A stretch of 64,000 nucleotides of DNA, from assembly GCA_964418595.1 (NCBI GenBank), contig CAYQMF010000001.1, positions 113,444 to 177,443 of the forward strand, written 5' to 3'. Each line of letters opens with the position of its first letter. Positions within the stretch are counted from its first letter, which is position 1. The stretch comes from CAYQMF01 sp964418595. Its GTDB lineage: Bacteria; Planctomycetota; UBA1135; UBA2386. Made by a program: the position numbers and the translations under genes. Shown one piece after another: positions 18,889-28,241 of the stretch. The notes under the pieces were generated by a model. It worked only from the letters and a program-made list of their open reading frames with translations. It had not been told where the DNA came from and did not search any database.

Positions 18889-19416
18889 TCACGCGCCCTG
18901 CAGCACGCGCAGGTACTCGCGCCAGGGCCCGACCTGATCGCCCACGCGCTTGGCCATCACCCGCGCGATCTGGGTCACGTGCGTGAGGTCGTGTGCCACC
19001 CAGGTGGCGAGGAGCGCACGCATGGTGACGACGCCGAGCGCGGGGTGGAGGCCGCGGCGGTCGAGGTCGGCGGCGCCGAGGTCGAGGGCGCGCAGCGAGG
19101 CGAGGCTGGCGGCGCGCTTCTGCGCGAACTCGTCGAGCAGGCTCGGCAGGCTGCGGCCGGCGAAACGCTCCGCCTGGGCGAAGCGATCGAACGGCGGGAA
19201 CGCCTTGCTCTCCCCGTGCGCGAGGATCCAGCGCGCGCGCGGGATCCAGTCGGTGTCCTCGCCGTGGATGAGGTGGCCGACCACGTCGATCGCCGACCAG
19301 GTGTCTTGCCCCTCGTTGCAGCGGGTCCAACCGTCTTCGAGATCGCGCAGCCACGCGTCGAGCAGCGCGGGGGTCCGGCGCAGCGACTGGCTGAAGGTGT
19401 CGACTTCGGGGTTCAT
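18889..19416 (-). CDS. DinB-like four-helix metal-binding protein
   Basis: A 175-residue cytosolic protein of the DinB/YfiT-like fold. Histidines typical of the family metal site are in VVGHLIHGEDTDWIPR and in WVAHDLTHVTQIARVM. The segment WLRDLEDGWTRCNEGQDTWSAIDVVGHL matches the first half of the domain. Members include thiol-dependent transferases and many unknowns, so the reaction cannot be assigned. It is convergent with the sulfatase, with a gap of 15 bases. Confidence 0.78.
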   Translation of the reverse strand: MNPEVDTFSQSLRRTPALLDAWLRDLEDGWTRCNEGQDTWSAIDVVGHLIHGEDTDWIPRARWILAHGESKAFPPFDRFAQAERFAGRSLPSLLDEFAQKRAASLASLRALDLGAADLDRRGLHPALGVVTMRALLATWVAHDLTHVTQIARVMAKRVGDQVGPWREYLRVLQGA

Positions 19417-19469
19417 GCCCTCACGATTACCCGGCAGCCGCGCCCCGTCGACGTGTTAGGAAGATCACC

Positions 19470-20243
19470 GTGCGGGTCGTCTCCCTCAACTGCTTGAACA
19501 CCGAGATCGTGCACGCGCTCGGCTGCGCCGATCGCCTGGTCGCGGTCGACGCCGACTCCGACTGGCCGCAGGATGTCGTCGCGCCGTTGCCGCGGGTCGG
19601 CCGCGACCTCGACATCGACATCGCGCAGGTCAAAGCCCTGCGGCCGGACCTCGTGCTGGCGTCGAACACCGTGCCCGGGCACGAGCGCGTGATCGAGGGG
19701 CTGCGCGCCGCCGGCGTGCCCTTCTTCGCGCCCGAGACGCAGAGCCTCGCCGACACCTATGCCGACATCCGTGCGATCGCCGCCGCGCTCGGCGTGGTGG
19801 CGCGCGGCGAAACGCTCGTCGCCACGATGCGCGGGGTGCTCGAAGCACCGGCCGAACCCGCGCGGCGCCGGCCGAAGATCCTCGTGCAGTGGTGGCCCAA
19901 GCCGGTCATCGCGCCGGGTCGTCGCAGTTGGGTGCACGACATGCTCGTGGCCGCCGGCGCCGACAACCCGCTGGGCCATCGCGACATCAAGAGCGAGCCA
20001 CTCGCCGATCCCGCCGTCGCCGACCTCGCGCCCGACTTCGTCGTGCTGTCGTGGTGCGGCGTGCGCCCGGAGAAGTACCGCCCCGACGTCGTCACCGGCA
20101 ACCCCGCGTTCCGCGACCTGCCCGCTGTGCGGAACGACCGCGTGGTCTGCATCCCGGAGGCCTTCCTCGGTCGACCAGGTCCGCGCCTCGTCGAGGGCAG
20201 TCGCGCGCTGCGGGCACTCGTGCGCGCATTCGCGCCTGGATAG
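19470..20243 (+). CDS. BtuF-like cobalamin/metal-chelate binding-fold protein
   Basis: A 257-residue protein starting at GTG 19470, with AGGAAG eight bases upstream. It has the two-lobed periplasmic-binding fold of the BtuF/FepB class: MRVVSLNCLNTEIVHALGC, VGRDLDIDIAQVKALRPDLVLAS, and later SEPLADPAVADLAPDFVVLSW and NDRVVCIPEAFLGRPGPRLVEGSRAL. It lacks a visible signal peptide, so unlike classic BtuF it may stay in the cytoplasm, as some relatives annotated as cobalamin-binding do. No ABC transporter genes lie beside it. The ligand is inferred from the family only. Confidence 0.75.
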   Translation: MRVVSLNCLNTEIVHALGCADRLVAVDADSDWPQDVVAPLPRVGRDLDIDIAQVKALRPDLVLASNTVPGHERVIEGLRAAGVPFFAPETQSLADTYADIRAIAAALGVVARGETLVATMRGVLEAPAEPARRRPKILVQWWPKPVIAPGRRSWVHDMLVAAGADNPLGHRDIKSEPLADPAVADLAPDFVVLSWCGVRPEKYRPDVVTGNPAFRDLPAVRNDRVVCIPEAFLGRPGPRLVEGSRALRALVRAFAPG

Positions 20244-20246
20244 AGT
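20241..20246 (+). promoter_or_regulatory. Possible -10 box (TAGAGT) for the DHFR-like gene
   Basis: TAGAGT overlaps the stop codon of the preceding gene and ends 9 bases before ATG 20256. There is no Shine-Dalgarno sequence. Confidence 0.25.
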
Positions 20247-20255
20247 GCCGCGCCG

Positions 20256-20786
20256 ATGGTGCGCTTCCGTGTGAGTCTCGCCGTCAGCCTCGACGGCTGT
20301 ATCGCCGACACCCAGGGTGGCGTGAAGTGGCTCGAGCCGTTCTTCACCAAGGAGATCGACTTCCCCGGCTTCCTCGCGACCATCGGCGCGGTGGTGATGG
20401 GGCGGACCACCTACGAGCAGACGCTCACCTTCGGCCAGGGCGGCGGGGCGGCAACCCCGTGCTTCGTGCTCACGCACCGGCCGCTCCCCGCAGACACACC
20501 CAAGCACGTCGAGGCGGTGAGCGGCGACCTCGGCAAGCTCGCCGCGCGCCTGCGCAAGACGATCAAGAAGGACGTGTGGCTGATGGGCGGCGGCGTGTCG
20601 CTCGAGAGCTGCCGGCAGGCCGGCATCATCGACCGCTGGGAGCTGTCGTTCATCCCGGTGCTGCTGGGCGCTGGCATCCCGTTGTTCCCCCCACGCGCCG
20701 CCGGCCTCGATGCACTGCGCCTCGTGCACACGCGCGCGCTCGGCAACGGCATCCTCGAGGCGCACTACGAGCCGAAGCGACGTTGA
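20256..20786 (+). CDS. Dihydrofolate reductase-like (RibD C-terminal) protein
   Basis: A 176-residue protein of the DHFR/RibD-C fold. It starts SLAVSLDGCIADTQGGVKWLE, has AVVMGRTTYEQTLTFG (the usual phosphate-binding GRxTY), LMGGGVSLESCRQAGIID (the glycine-rich cofactor loop) and the C-terminal FIPVLLGAGIPLFP. This is the stand-alone YwjB/YyaP-type group, typically NADPH-dependent reductases of unknown substrate. It starts 12 bases after the BtuF-like gene. Confidence 0.88.
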   Translation: MVRFRVSLAVSLDGCIADTQGGVKWLEPFFTKEIDFPGFLATIGAVVMGRTTYEQTLTFGQGGGAATPCFVLTHRPLPADTPKHVEAVSGDLGKLAARLRKTIKKDVWLMGGGVSLESCRQAGIIDRWELSFIPVLLGAGIPLFPPRAAGLDALRLVHTRALGNGILEAHYEPKRR

Positions 20787-21142
20787 ACGAGACCGCCGCC
20801 GCCCCCTCAACGTCGGCGAGCGTGGCGCGGAGTTCCGCTGGCGTGACGGTGCGCATGGCAACCGCTCGCGGACGATGCTCCTGCCCGGAATGGGGTTCGC
20901 GCTCGGCTTCCCGACGCACGTGCCGACGCGCGGATTGCCGCGGCTCCGGCACTACGGCTTGCTCGTCGACCGCAGCCAGGCGGGTTAGGCTGGTCTGCGT
21001 ACTGGGGACGGCGCCGCCCCTTGCGCCAGGCGGAGCGGCGGGTGATGTTGGTGAGGGTCCCCGATAGGCGGGCGAGCCCGCCGGGTTCGGGGGGAGTACA
21101 CCGAACAACCGAAGAACAGAGTTGGGGCGACCGGGAGCGCAC
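20787..21142 (+). other. Intergenic region at the left edge of the cassette-like segment
   Basis: No convincing gene is seen here. A short frame ends LRHYGLLVDRSQAG at 20988 but has no family I recognise. The heptamer GTTAGGC (20984-20990) fits the integron core GTTRRRY but lacks a clear partner upstream. A tight hairpin, GGCGGGC and GCCCGCC around GA, lies at 21067-21082. Confidence 0.35.
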
Positions 21143-21616
21143 TTGAACACAGGCGTCAAGATTGAAGTCATCTGGCTGGATGACGAACTCGTTGAGGTTC
21201 GGGTCGAGGCGAACAACGGGCGTTTCGCTGGCGCGGCGGACTGCTACTGCGGGCACGACACGATCTCGCGCCTGGCTGCTGCCGCCCGCGGCTTCCCCTC
21301 ATCGTGGGAGGATCTACGCGAGATGGAGATCGGCACGTTCGATCCGGGTTTCGCGGGGGGCGGTGCCAAGCTCGTGTTTCGTTGCGTCGATCGAACCGGG
21401 CACGCCGTCGTGGATGTTGCCATGCGGGCTGACCCTCGAGGAGCGGCTGGACTGGCTGAGACTGCATCCTTCTGCTTGCCAGTTGAGCCTGCTGCGGTCG
21501 ACCAGTTCGTCGCCGCTCTTGGTAGGATGCGCTTGGTCGTCGGAGCAGTGGCAAGTCTGCGGTCGGCGACCCAACCCGGCGCAGCAGCCGACGCGCCCCA
21601 AGCGGCGCGCGGCTGA
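21143..21616 (+). CDS. Cassette-type conserved unknown
   Basis: A 157-residue protein of unknown function. I use the TTG at 21143; an in-frame TTG at 21122 would add seven residues. The pattern LNTGVKIEVIWLDDELVEVR, then NNGRFAGAADCYCGHDTISRL, GFPSSWEDLREMEIGTFDPG, and VEPAAVDQFVAALGRM resembles a recurrent small conserved family with no known role. The last 15 residues (TQPGAAADAPQAARG) come from the attC-like palindrome at 21569-21634, so the ORF ends inside the recombination site, as cassette genes often do. The true functional domain probably ends near residue 140. Confidence 0.6.
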   Translation: MNTGVKIEVIWLDDELVEVRVEANNGRFAGAADCYCGHDTISRLAAAARGFPSSWEDLREMEIGTFDPGFAGGGAKLVFRCVDRTGHAVVDVAMRADPRGAAGLAETASFCLPVEPAAVDQFVAALGRMRLVVGAVASLRSATQPGAAADAPQAARG

Positions 21617-21634
21617 GCGCCAGCGACGTTGGGT
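21569..21634 (+). mobile_element. attC-like site 1
   Basis: ACCCAAC (21569-21575, fits RYYYAAC) and GTTGGGT (21628-21634, fits GTTRRRY) are perfect complements. Inside them come an unpaired spacer, a GGCGC/GCGCC box, AGCCG/CGGCT and CGCGCC/GGCGCG stems separated by an extra A, and a small loop. This is the R-spacer-L-extrahelical base-loop plan of integron attC sites, 66 bases long. Confidence 0.6.
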
Positions 21635-21649
21635 GGGGTGGCGCGCACC

Positions 21650-22021
21650 ATGAAGTACAAGCGGATCAAGTCCGCCATCCACAACTTCGGCCACTCGTTC
21701 GTGAGCCTCATGAACTACGTCGACGGCGAGTACATCATCGACGTGCTTCCGCCGCTTCTCCGCGACCTCCCTGGCAACGCTCTCACGATTCGATTCCCCG
21801 CTGGCACGCTTGAGCCGGATCGCGAGTACCCCAGCACGTTGCGCAAGTCCGTCACCTACTGGGCGGCGTCGTATCCCGACCAACTGCGCAGCCAAGGCAT
21901 CGATCCGGACGCGCTCGTAGAGTCGTGTCTCGTGCTCTCGCTCGGTCCCGGTCTTCGGTGCGAGGCGCGCGCCGTCGACGATCGCGGGAACGTTCACAGC
22001 GTCATCGTGCAGCCCGCCTGA
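21650..22021 (+). CDS. Cassette-type conserved unknown
   Basis: A 123-residue protein starting at ATG 21650, only 15 bases after the end of attC-like site 1. It reads KYKRIKSAIHNFGHSFVSLM, NYVDGEYIIDVLPPLLRDLP, and later SVTYWAASYPDQLRSQGID and EARAVDDRGNVHSVIV. I do not know its function. The N-terminal region resembles small conserved proteins I associate with gene cassettes, but I cannot name a family. Its stop codon is at the left edge of attC-like site 2, so gene and site make one 475-base unit from core to core. Confidence 0.6.
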   Translation: MKYKRIKSAIHNFGHSFVSLMNYVDGEYIIDVLPPLLRDLPGNALTIRFPAGTLEPDREYPSTLRKSVTYWAASYPDQLRSQGIDPDALVESCLVLSLGPGLRCEARAVDDRGNVHSVIVQPA

Positions 22022-22109
22022 CAAGCCGCTGCCGCCGACGAGTGGCGGGCGCGCGAGGGGCCGATGCGGTTGCGTGCGCCGCTCGCGGCTGAGCGGCAGG
22101 TCGTTCGGG
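22016..22109 (+). mobile_element. attC-like site 2, degenerate ends
   Basis: The left arm starts GCCTGAC and the right arm ends GTTCGGG (22103-22109), a partial match to RYYYAAC/GTTRRRY. The inner stems GCCGCT/AGCGGC, GCCG/CGGC, CGAG/CTCG and GGCG/CGCC pair in order, separated by single or few unpaired bases. It directly follows the stop codon of the ORF at 21650. The ends are less canonical than those of site 1. Confidence 0.45.
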
Positions 22110-22202
22110 CAGCAACCCGCGTCGATCCGCCGCTTCGTCCGCGTCAGACCCTGTTCGTCAGCCAGCGAGCCAGCTCGGCGCAGGCTGCCGCCGCAACCGC
22201 GA

Positions 22203-23336
22203 TCAGCGACCCGTGAAGGGCCGCAGCACCTCGACCAGCGCCTCGCCGACCAGGCGGTTGCCGAGCACCGTCCAGTGCGGATCCTCCCACAGGTAGACCG
22301 CCTCGCCCTTGTGCGCGCGCAACAGCGGCAGGGTGTCGAGCACCGTGAATCCGAGTTCGCGCGCGCGCGCAACCACCCGGATGTAGCCCGCCTGCTGCAC
22401 GCCGAACGGGTCGGGCGACGGATCGACGGACGCGTATTCCTCGATGTAGACCTGCTCGCGGTACGGCGCGGCGACGAACACCGGCACGAAGCCGTGTGCA
22501 TCGGCCAGCGCCCGGAAGCGCGCGAGCTGCTTCTCCATCGCCTGCATGCCGAGCGCGATGCGCTCGCGGCGCAGGTCGAGGTTGCGCCGCCAGAACACCG
22601 AGAACAGATGGCTGCGCTCGCCATCCCGCCACGCGACGTTGCCGGAGCTCAGCGGTTTGCCGGCGTAGCGGATCAGCTTGTAGGCGGCGCTGTAGCGGTT
22701 GAGCGCGTACTCGAGCCACGACTTGGGCACAAACCAGGGGTTGGTACCGTGCGGGTCCCAGTTCTCGAACCACGGCGCGTCGTCGAGGTCGTTGCCGTAG
22801 AAGAGCCACACGACGACCTTCGGCGCACAACCGAGCCCGAAGCGCTCGAGCGTGCCGAGCGCGTGCTGCGGACCGTAGCCGGACACGCCGAGGTCGTAGA
22901 TCGGCTTGCCCAGCGCCCGCTCCGTCACCCGCACGAACACGTCCCCGTCGTCGACGCCCCAGCCCATCGCGAATGAGTCGCCGACCAGCACGCCCCACGC
23001 CGGCGTGACCGCGAAGCTGTCGCGGAAGCCGACGTGGGTCTCCTTCGACCACGGCGCCGGCCTGGTCGTGACATGGAAGATGCGGAAGTCGGACGTGGCG
23101 AGCGGATGCGCGTCGAAACCGGGGCGCATGACGTAGCCGAGCGTCGGGTCGGCCTGCGTGACGAAGCGCAGGTCGTGCAGGCTCACCGCGGCGCGGATGC
23201 CCGGCGCCAGCGACACGGGCAGCAGGCGCGCGACGATCTCGAGGCCGATCGGGGCGAGCAGGATGCCGATGGCGATGGCCAGGATGCGCCGGCGCCAGCG
23301 ACGTCGAGGGCGGGGAACGGTCGTTGGCGCGGACAA
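22203..23336 (-). CDS. Membrane-anchored SGNH/GDSL hydrolase
   Basis: A 377-residue protein with an N-terminal membrane anchor (ILAIAIGILLAPIGLEIVARLL). SGNH blocks are present: GVLVGDSFAMGWGV (Ser), GVSGYGPQHA (Gly), FYGNDLDD (Asn) and WEDPHWTVLGN (Asp-x-His). It is therefore a likely esterase or acetyl-group hydrolase of the AlgX/GDSL type acting outside the membrane on a polysaccharide or lipid. The TTG start at 23336 is chosen because TAGGAT lies nine bases upstream. It is followed by no obvious polysaccharide operon. Confidence 0.8.
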   Translation of the reverse strand: MSAPTTVPRPRRRWRRRILAIAIGILLAPIGLEIVARLLPVSLAPGIRAAVSLHDLRFVTQADPTLGYVMRPGFDAHPLATSDFRIFHVTTRPAPWSKETHVGFRDSFAVTPAWGVLVGDSFAMGWGVDDGDVFVRVTERALGKPIYDLGVSGYGPQHALGTLERFGLGCAPKVVVWLFYGNDLDDAPWFENWDPHGTNPWFVPKSWLEYALNRYSAAYKLIRYAGKPLSSGNVAWRDGERSHLFSVFWRRNLDLRRERIALGMQAMEKQLARFRALADAHGFVPVFVAAPYREQVYIEEYASVDPSPDPFGVQQAGYIRVVARARELGFTVLDTLPLLRAHKGEAVYLWEDPHWTVLGNRLVGEALVEVLRPFTGR

Positions 23337-23345
23337 GGCGACGGC

Positions 23346-23351
23346 ATCCTA
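23346..23351 (-). promoter_or_regulatory. Possible -10 box (TAGGAT) for the SGNH hydrolase gene
   Basis: TAGGAT on the minus strand ends nine bases before the TTG start at 23336, with no Shine-Dalgarno sequence. It supports the non-ATG start. Confidence 0.3.
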
Positions 23352-23376
23352 CGCCGCAGCGCGGCCAGCGCGACGA

Positions 23377-24015
23377 TCACATGCCGTGCGCCAGCAGCGT
23401 CGCACTCAGTGCCTCCGCCGCGGCGCGCGGATCGCGCGCCTCCGTGACGGCGCGCATCACCGCGATGCCCGCCGGCTTGAATGGCGCGATCGAGGCGACG
23501 TTGGTGAGGTCGATCCCGCCGAGCCACACGGCAAGCAACGAAGTCCCCGCCGCGAGCGCGGCGGTCGCCTCCGGCCCGAGCCCGGTGCCGCCGGGGTGGC
23601 TGCGCGTCTTGAAGACCGGCGAGACGAGGACGTAGTCGGCGCCACCCGCACCGCGCACCTCCGCCGCATCGTGCACGGAGATGCCGACGACCACGCCGTC
23701 GCGACAGGCATCGACCACGCGCCGCGTCGCACAGGGGGGCAGCGACCGCTGGCCGAGGTGCACGCCGTGCGCGTGCCCACTCGCCGCCAAGGCGACCCGA
23801 TCGTTCACGAGCAGGAGCCCGTCGACTGCTTCGAGCCGCGGCCGCAACGCCTCGCACACCTCGATCAGCTCGCGCGGGGTGAGGCGCGGCTCGCGCACCT
23901 GCACGCAACGCACGCCGCCGTCGATGGCAGCGAGCGCCGTGCGCAGCAGCCGCGCGCGATTCCCCTCGCCGTCGGTGATCAGCATCAGCCGCAGGCAACG
24001 GCGAAGGTCGCGCAC
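23377..24015 (-). CDS. thiE: Thiamine phosphate synthase-like protein
   Basis: A TIM-barrel protein of 212 residues if the GTG at 24015 is used; the ATG at 23985 is an alternative. Motifs in order are LMLITDGEGN, CVQVREPRLTPRELIE, LLVNDRVALA, GVHLGQRSLP, VGISVHDAAE, ADYVLVSPVFKTRSHPG and WLGGIDL. These are the pyrophosphate- and thiazole-binding loops of ThiE, which joins HMP-PP and thiazole phosphate to make thiamine phosphate. The usual QLREK is QVREP here, so a TenI-like regulator or isomerase is the alternative. It lies 14 bases after icd on the same strand. Confidence 0.78.
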   Translation of the reverse strand: MRDLRRCLRLMLITDGEGNRARLLRTALAAIDGGVRCVQVREPRLTPRELIEVCEALRPRLEAVDGLLLVNDRVALAASGHAHGVHLGQRSLPPCATRRVVDACRDGVVVGISVHDAAEVRGAGGADYVLVSPVFKTRSHPGGTGLGPEATAALAAGTSLLAVWLGGIDLTNVASIAPFKPAGIAVMRAVTEARDPRAAAEALSATLLAHGM

Positions 24016-24029
24016 GGCATCACAGCCCC

Positions 24030-25256
<1,227 letters not shown>

Positions 25257-25331
25257 GGTGCGCGGGTCGGAGTCGCGGAAAAGGGCGCGGTAGGTTAGCG
25301 CGTGAACGCCGCGATGTCGAAGCCGTGCCCG

Positions 25332-26681
25332 TCAGCTCGGTCCACCGGGCGGCGTGCCCTTCCCCCGCGCATTCGCCTGGCGGAGCGCCACGAACGCCTC
25401 CCGCCGCGCGCGGGACACGACCGGGGCGTCGTCCCGCCGGGGTGACGCCACCGCCTGTCGATACACCGCCTCGACCCCACTGAGGTGTTCTCCCCATCCC
25501 ACGCCGCGAAGGGGGATCTGCGCCGCGGCCGCTGCCAACGGCGCCGGATCTGCCGCCAGCGCCTGCAAGGTCTTCTGCCACGCCGCCACGTCGCCGGTGG
25601 GAACGCGGATCGCCGCTGCTCCGCCCCGGCTGGCCAGCGCGCCCCGGTCGCTCACGACCACCGGCAGGCCCAGCTCGAACGCCTCGTCAAGCACGAACGC
25701 GTGGGTCTCGAAGGCGAGGCTCGGGAACACGGCGCCGTGCAGAGGCGCAGCCGCCAGCGTGGCCGCGTCGTACGGGCCGTGCAGATGTACGGGCGCGCCC
25801 TCGCGGAGCCGCAGGAGTCGGGCCTCGAACTCCGGGGTCTCGGCGCGGCCGTACAGGTGCAGCTCGACCCGGCGGCGCAGGCCCGCGCGGTGCGCGCGCG
25901 AGAACGCATCCACCAGCATCGCCACGCCCTTGTGTCGTGCCAGCAGCCCGAAATACCCGAGGCGCAACGGTTCATCGGGGGCGGGCAAGCGATGCGGCCG
26001 CGTCATCCCCCCGAAGCGCGCCTCGTACGGCATCGGCACGACGGCGAAGCGGGCGCGCGGCACGTCGCGCTGCGCAGCGATGAAGTCCGCGGTCCCGGCG
26101 TCGGACACGACGAGCTGCCGCGCGCGCAGCAGCTCGCTGCGGGTCTGCGCGAAGAACAGGTCGATGCCTTCACGCAGCTCGCCTTCGCTCTCGTGCCCGT
26201 AGCGCGGCGCGCACGGCAGGCAGCTCGCCACCCCCGCGGGCCGCGCGCAGGCGTGCCCGTCGCGGTCGACGCGGAACGCGCGCGGGCAGGTGGTGTACAC
26301 GTCGTGCAGGGTCACCACCGCCGGCACCCCCTGCGCTTCGGCGAGCTCGACGAGATCCGAGGTGAGCCGGATCCACTGGTGGACGTGGACGAGGTCGGGG
26401 CGATGCCGTGCGAGGGCCGCCACGAACAGCGTGCCGATGCCGGCGTGCCACGCCTTCACGTGGTGGTCGAAGAACTCATCGTCGCGGTGCGCGCGCTCGA
26501 CGACGATGCCGCCCTGGTCCTGCGTCTCGATGCCGCACGCCGGCCAGGGCACCATGCTGCCGGTGAGCAGGCCGACGTCGAGGCCGCGCTCCCGCTGCCT
26601 CGCCAGGAGCCCCGCGACGTAGGTCTCGACGCCGCCGACGCTCTCCGGCGCGGCGCCGTGCGTGACATGGAGGATCTTCAT
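25332..26681 (-). CDS. Glycosyltransferase family 4
   Basis: A 449-residue GT-B glycosyltransferase. The N-terminal half has MKILHVTHGAAPESVGGVET and DLVHVHQWIRLTSDLV, and contains four cysteines in two pairs near CPRAFRVDRDGHACARPAGVASCLPC, a feature of a GT4 subgroup that may bind metal. The C-terminal half has LGYFGLLARHKGVAMLVDAF, LHLYGRAETPEF and the nucleotide-sugar site FPSLAFETHAFVLDEAFELGLPVV. It transfers a sugar to an acceptor, probably lipid-linked or surface glycan. A TATGCT hexamer lies 20 bases upstream of the ATG. Confidence 0.88.
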   Translation of the reverse strand: MKILHVTHGAAPESVGGVETYVAGLLARQRERGLDVGLLTGSMVPWPACGIETQDQGGIVVERAHRDDEFFDHHVKAWHAGIGTLFVAALARHRPDLVHVHQWIRLTSDLVELAEAQGVPAVVTLHDVYTTCPRAFRVDRDGHACARPAGVASCLPCAPRYGHESEGELREGIDLFFAQTRSELLRARQLVVSDAGTADFIAAQRDVPRARFAVVPMPYEARFGGMTRPHRLPAPDEPLRLGYFGLLARHKGVAMLVDAFSRAHRAGLRRRVELHLYGRAETPEFEARLLRLREGAPVHLHGPYDAATLAAAPLHGAVFPSLAFETHAFVLDEAFELGLPVVVSDRGALASRGGAAAIRVPTGDVAAWQKTLQALAADPAPLAAAAAQIPLRGVGWGEHLSGVEAVYRQAVASPRRDDAPVVSRARREAFVALRQANARGKGTPPGGPS

Positions 26682-26723
26682 CGGAGAAGGCGGCGGCGCG
26701 GAGCATAGCCGCGCGCCAGCCAG

Positions 26724-28241
26724 TCACGCCGGCGGCGGTGCGCCGATCGGGCCGCAACAGCCCTCGGCCGCGTGCGCCGGGTCGGCCGGATCGTGGCCGG
26801 GACCCGTGCCCGTCTCGTGCAGCACGCTGCGCCGCTGCGGATCGTTGCGCAGGTCGACGACCACGCGCTCGCTCGGCGCCAGCTCCGTCCCGTCTGCAGC
26901 CGCGCTCATCACCACGCGCGGTTGCTCCAGCTCGTTCGTCTGCTCGAGCACGAACGCGGTTTCGCCGCTGCTGAGGCGCACGTAGTTGCCGGTCGCGTGC
27001 ACGCCGTTGTGGCGGATGAAGCGCGTGAGCATGCGGGGATCGAAGTGCCCCTGCATCGAGAGCATGATCCGGTACGCGCGCACCGCCGACATCGGCGGCT
27101 TGTACGGACGGGCCGCGGTGAGGGCCTCGTACACGTCGCAGATCTTGACGATGCGCGTCGCCACCGACTGCGCGTGTTCATGCCAGGTGGCCGGATAGCC
27201 CTGGCCCGTGAACTGGCGGTGGTGCCCGAAAGACGCGGCGATCGCCAGCTCATCGGAATCGTCGTGGCCGAGCAGGATCTCGGCACCCAGCTCCGGATGG
27301 CGGGCGACCACGCGGCGTTCCTCGTCGCTGAGTGCGCGCCGCGCGTGCAGGATCTCGAACGGCACCATCGCCTTGCCGATGTCGTGCATGAGGGCGGCGG
27401 CGCCGAGGCGGAGCATCTCCGGCGCGGAGAAGCCGAGGCTCCTGGCGAAGCTCATCGCCAGCACCGTCACGCGCATCGAATGGCCGAGAGTGAAGGCGTC
27501 GTACTCCTGGCTGTTGGCGAGCCCGGTGAGCGGGCCGGCCGAAGCGTTGATCTGCTGCACGAGGCGCTCGGCCTCCGCGTACACGGAGCCGAACTCGATC
27601 CGCCCGCCCTGGCAGACGGTCACCGTCAAGTCCTGCAGCAGGCGCAGCGCCTCCTGATAGCGGTGCGTGGGCACCAGCACGGGCTGGTCGGTGATCGGGT
27701 CGTGACCCAGCGTCTTCTCGCCGCGCGCGATCGGGTCGGCATCCACGCCGGCCTCGGCTGCGGTCGACCACGTGCCTTCCGGTACGGGGGCGAGCACGCG
27801 GATCCCGCGCACTCCGCGCTGCTGCAGCGCACGCCCCACCGCCACCTCGCCGAGGTTGGGCGCCGTCGTCGTGTTGAGGACGTCGACGAGCGCGCGGTAG
27901 GCCTCGAGGTCCGCGGTCGCGTCGATCTCCACACCGCCCAGACGCAGGCGGTCGAAGGTCTCGAGCAGGCGGCCGGCGGCGAGACTGGCGTTGATCACCG
28001 GCCGGTTCTGGAACACGACGTAGCCCCAGCCGAACTGCAGCGTGACGCGCGGCCGGCGGCTCGACCTGGCCAGCTCCGCCACCGCCGCCTGGAACTGCTC
28101 CAGCGACAGGGTCACGCGCGGATGGCCGCTGAAGTAGACGCGGGCGTTCATCAGCGCCGTGACGAAGCCGTCGACGATCTCACGGATGCTCACTCCCTCA
28201 CGGGTGGCCGCGGGGGCAGGGCGGGACACGAACGTGGTCAT
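26724..28241 (-). CDS. HD-GYP domain protein (candidate c-di-GMP phosphodiesterase)
   Basis: A 505-residue cytosolic protein. Residues 20-230 form a module (ALMNARVYFSGHPRV, FGWGYVVFQNRPV, LLETFDRLRLGGVEI) resembling the N-terminus of its neighbour. Residues 255-400 are an HD-GYP domain: GHSMRVTVLAMSFA, LMHDIGK (H286, D287), HPELGAEILLGH, FGHHRQFTGQGYP (GYP 348-350) and KICDVYEALTAARPY. These are the metal and GYP residues expected for c-di-GMP hydrolysis, though HHE-DG is changed to HHRQFTG. The ATG overlaps the upstream gene stop by 4 bases, so the two are coupled. The C-terminus is rich in His, Pro and Cys. Confidence 0.85.
   Translation of the reverse strand: MTTFVSRPAPAATREGVSIREIVDGFVTALMNARVYFSGHPRVTLSLEQFQAAVAELARSSRRPRVTLQFGWGYVVFQNRPVINASLAAGRLLETFDRLRLGGVEIDATADLEAYRALVDVLNTTTAPNLGEVAVGRALQQRGVRGIRVLAPVPEGTWSTAAEAGVDADPIARGEKTLGHDPITDQPVLVPTHRYQEALRLLQDLTVTVCQGGRIEFGSVYAEAERLVQQINASAGPLTGLANSQEYDAFTLGHSMRVTVLAMSFARSLGFSAPEMLRLGAAALMHDIGKAMVPFEILHARRALSDEERRVVARHPELGAEILLGHDDSDELAIAASFGHHRQFTGQGYPATWHEHAQSVATRIVKICDVYEALTAARPYKPPMSAVRAYRIMLSMQGHFDPRMLTRFIRHNGVHATGNYVRLSSGETAFVLEQTNELEQPRVVMSAAADGTELAPSERVVVDLRNDPQRRSVLHETGTGPGHDPADPAHAAEGCCGPIGAPPPA

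Noticed and set aside
20984..20990. GTTAGGC heptamer as the right end of another attC site
   Set aside because: It fits GTTRRRY, but no complementary RYYYAAC box with paired inner stems was found upstream; a single heptamer occurs by chance.
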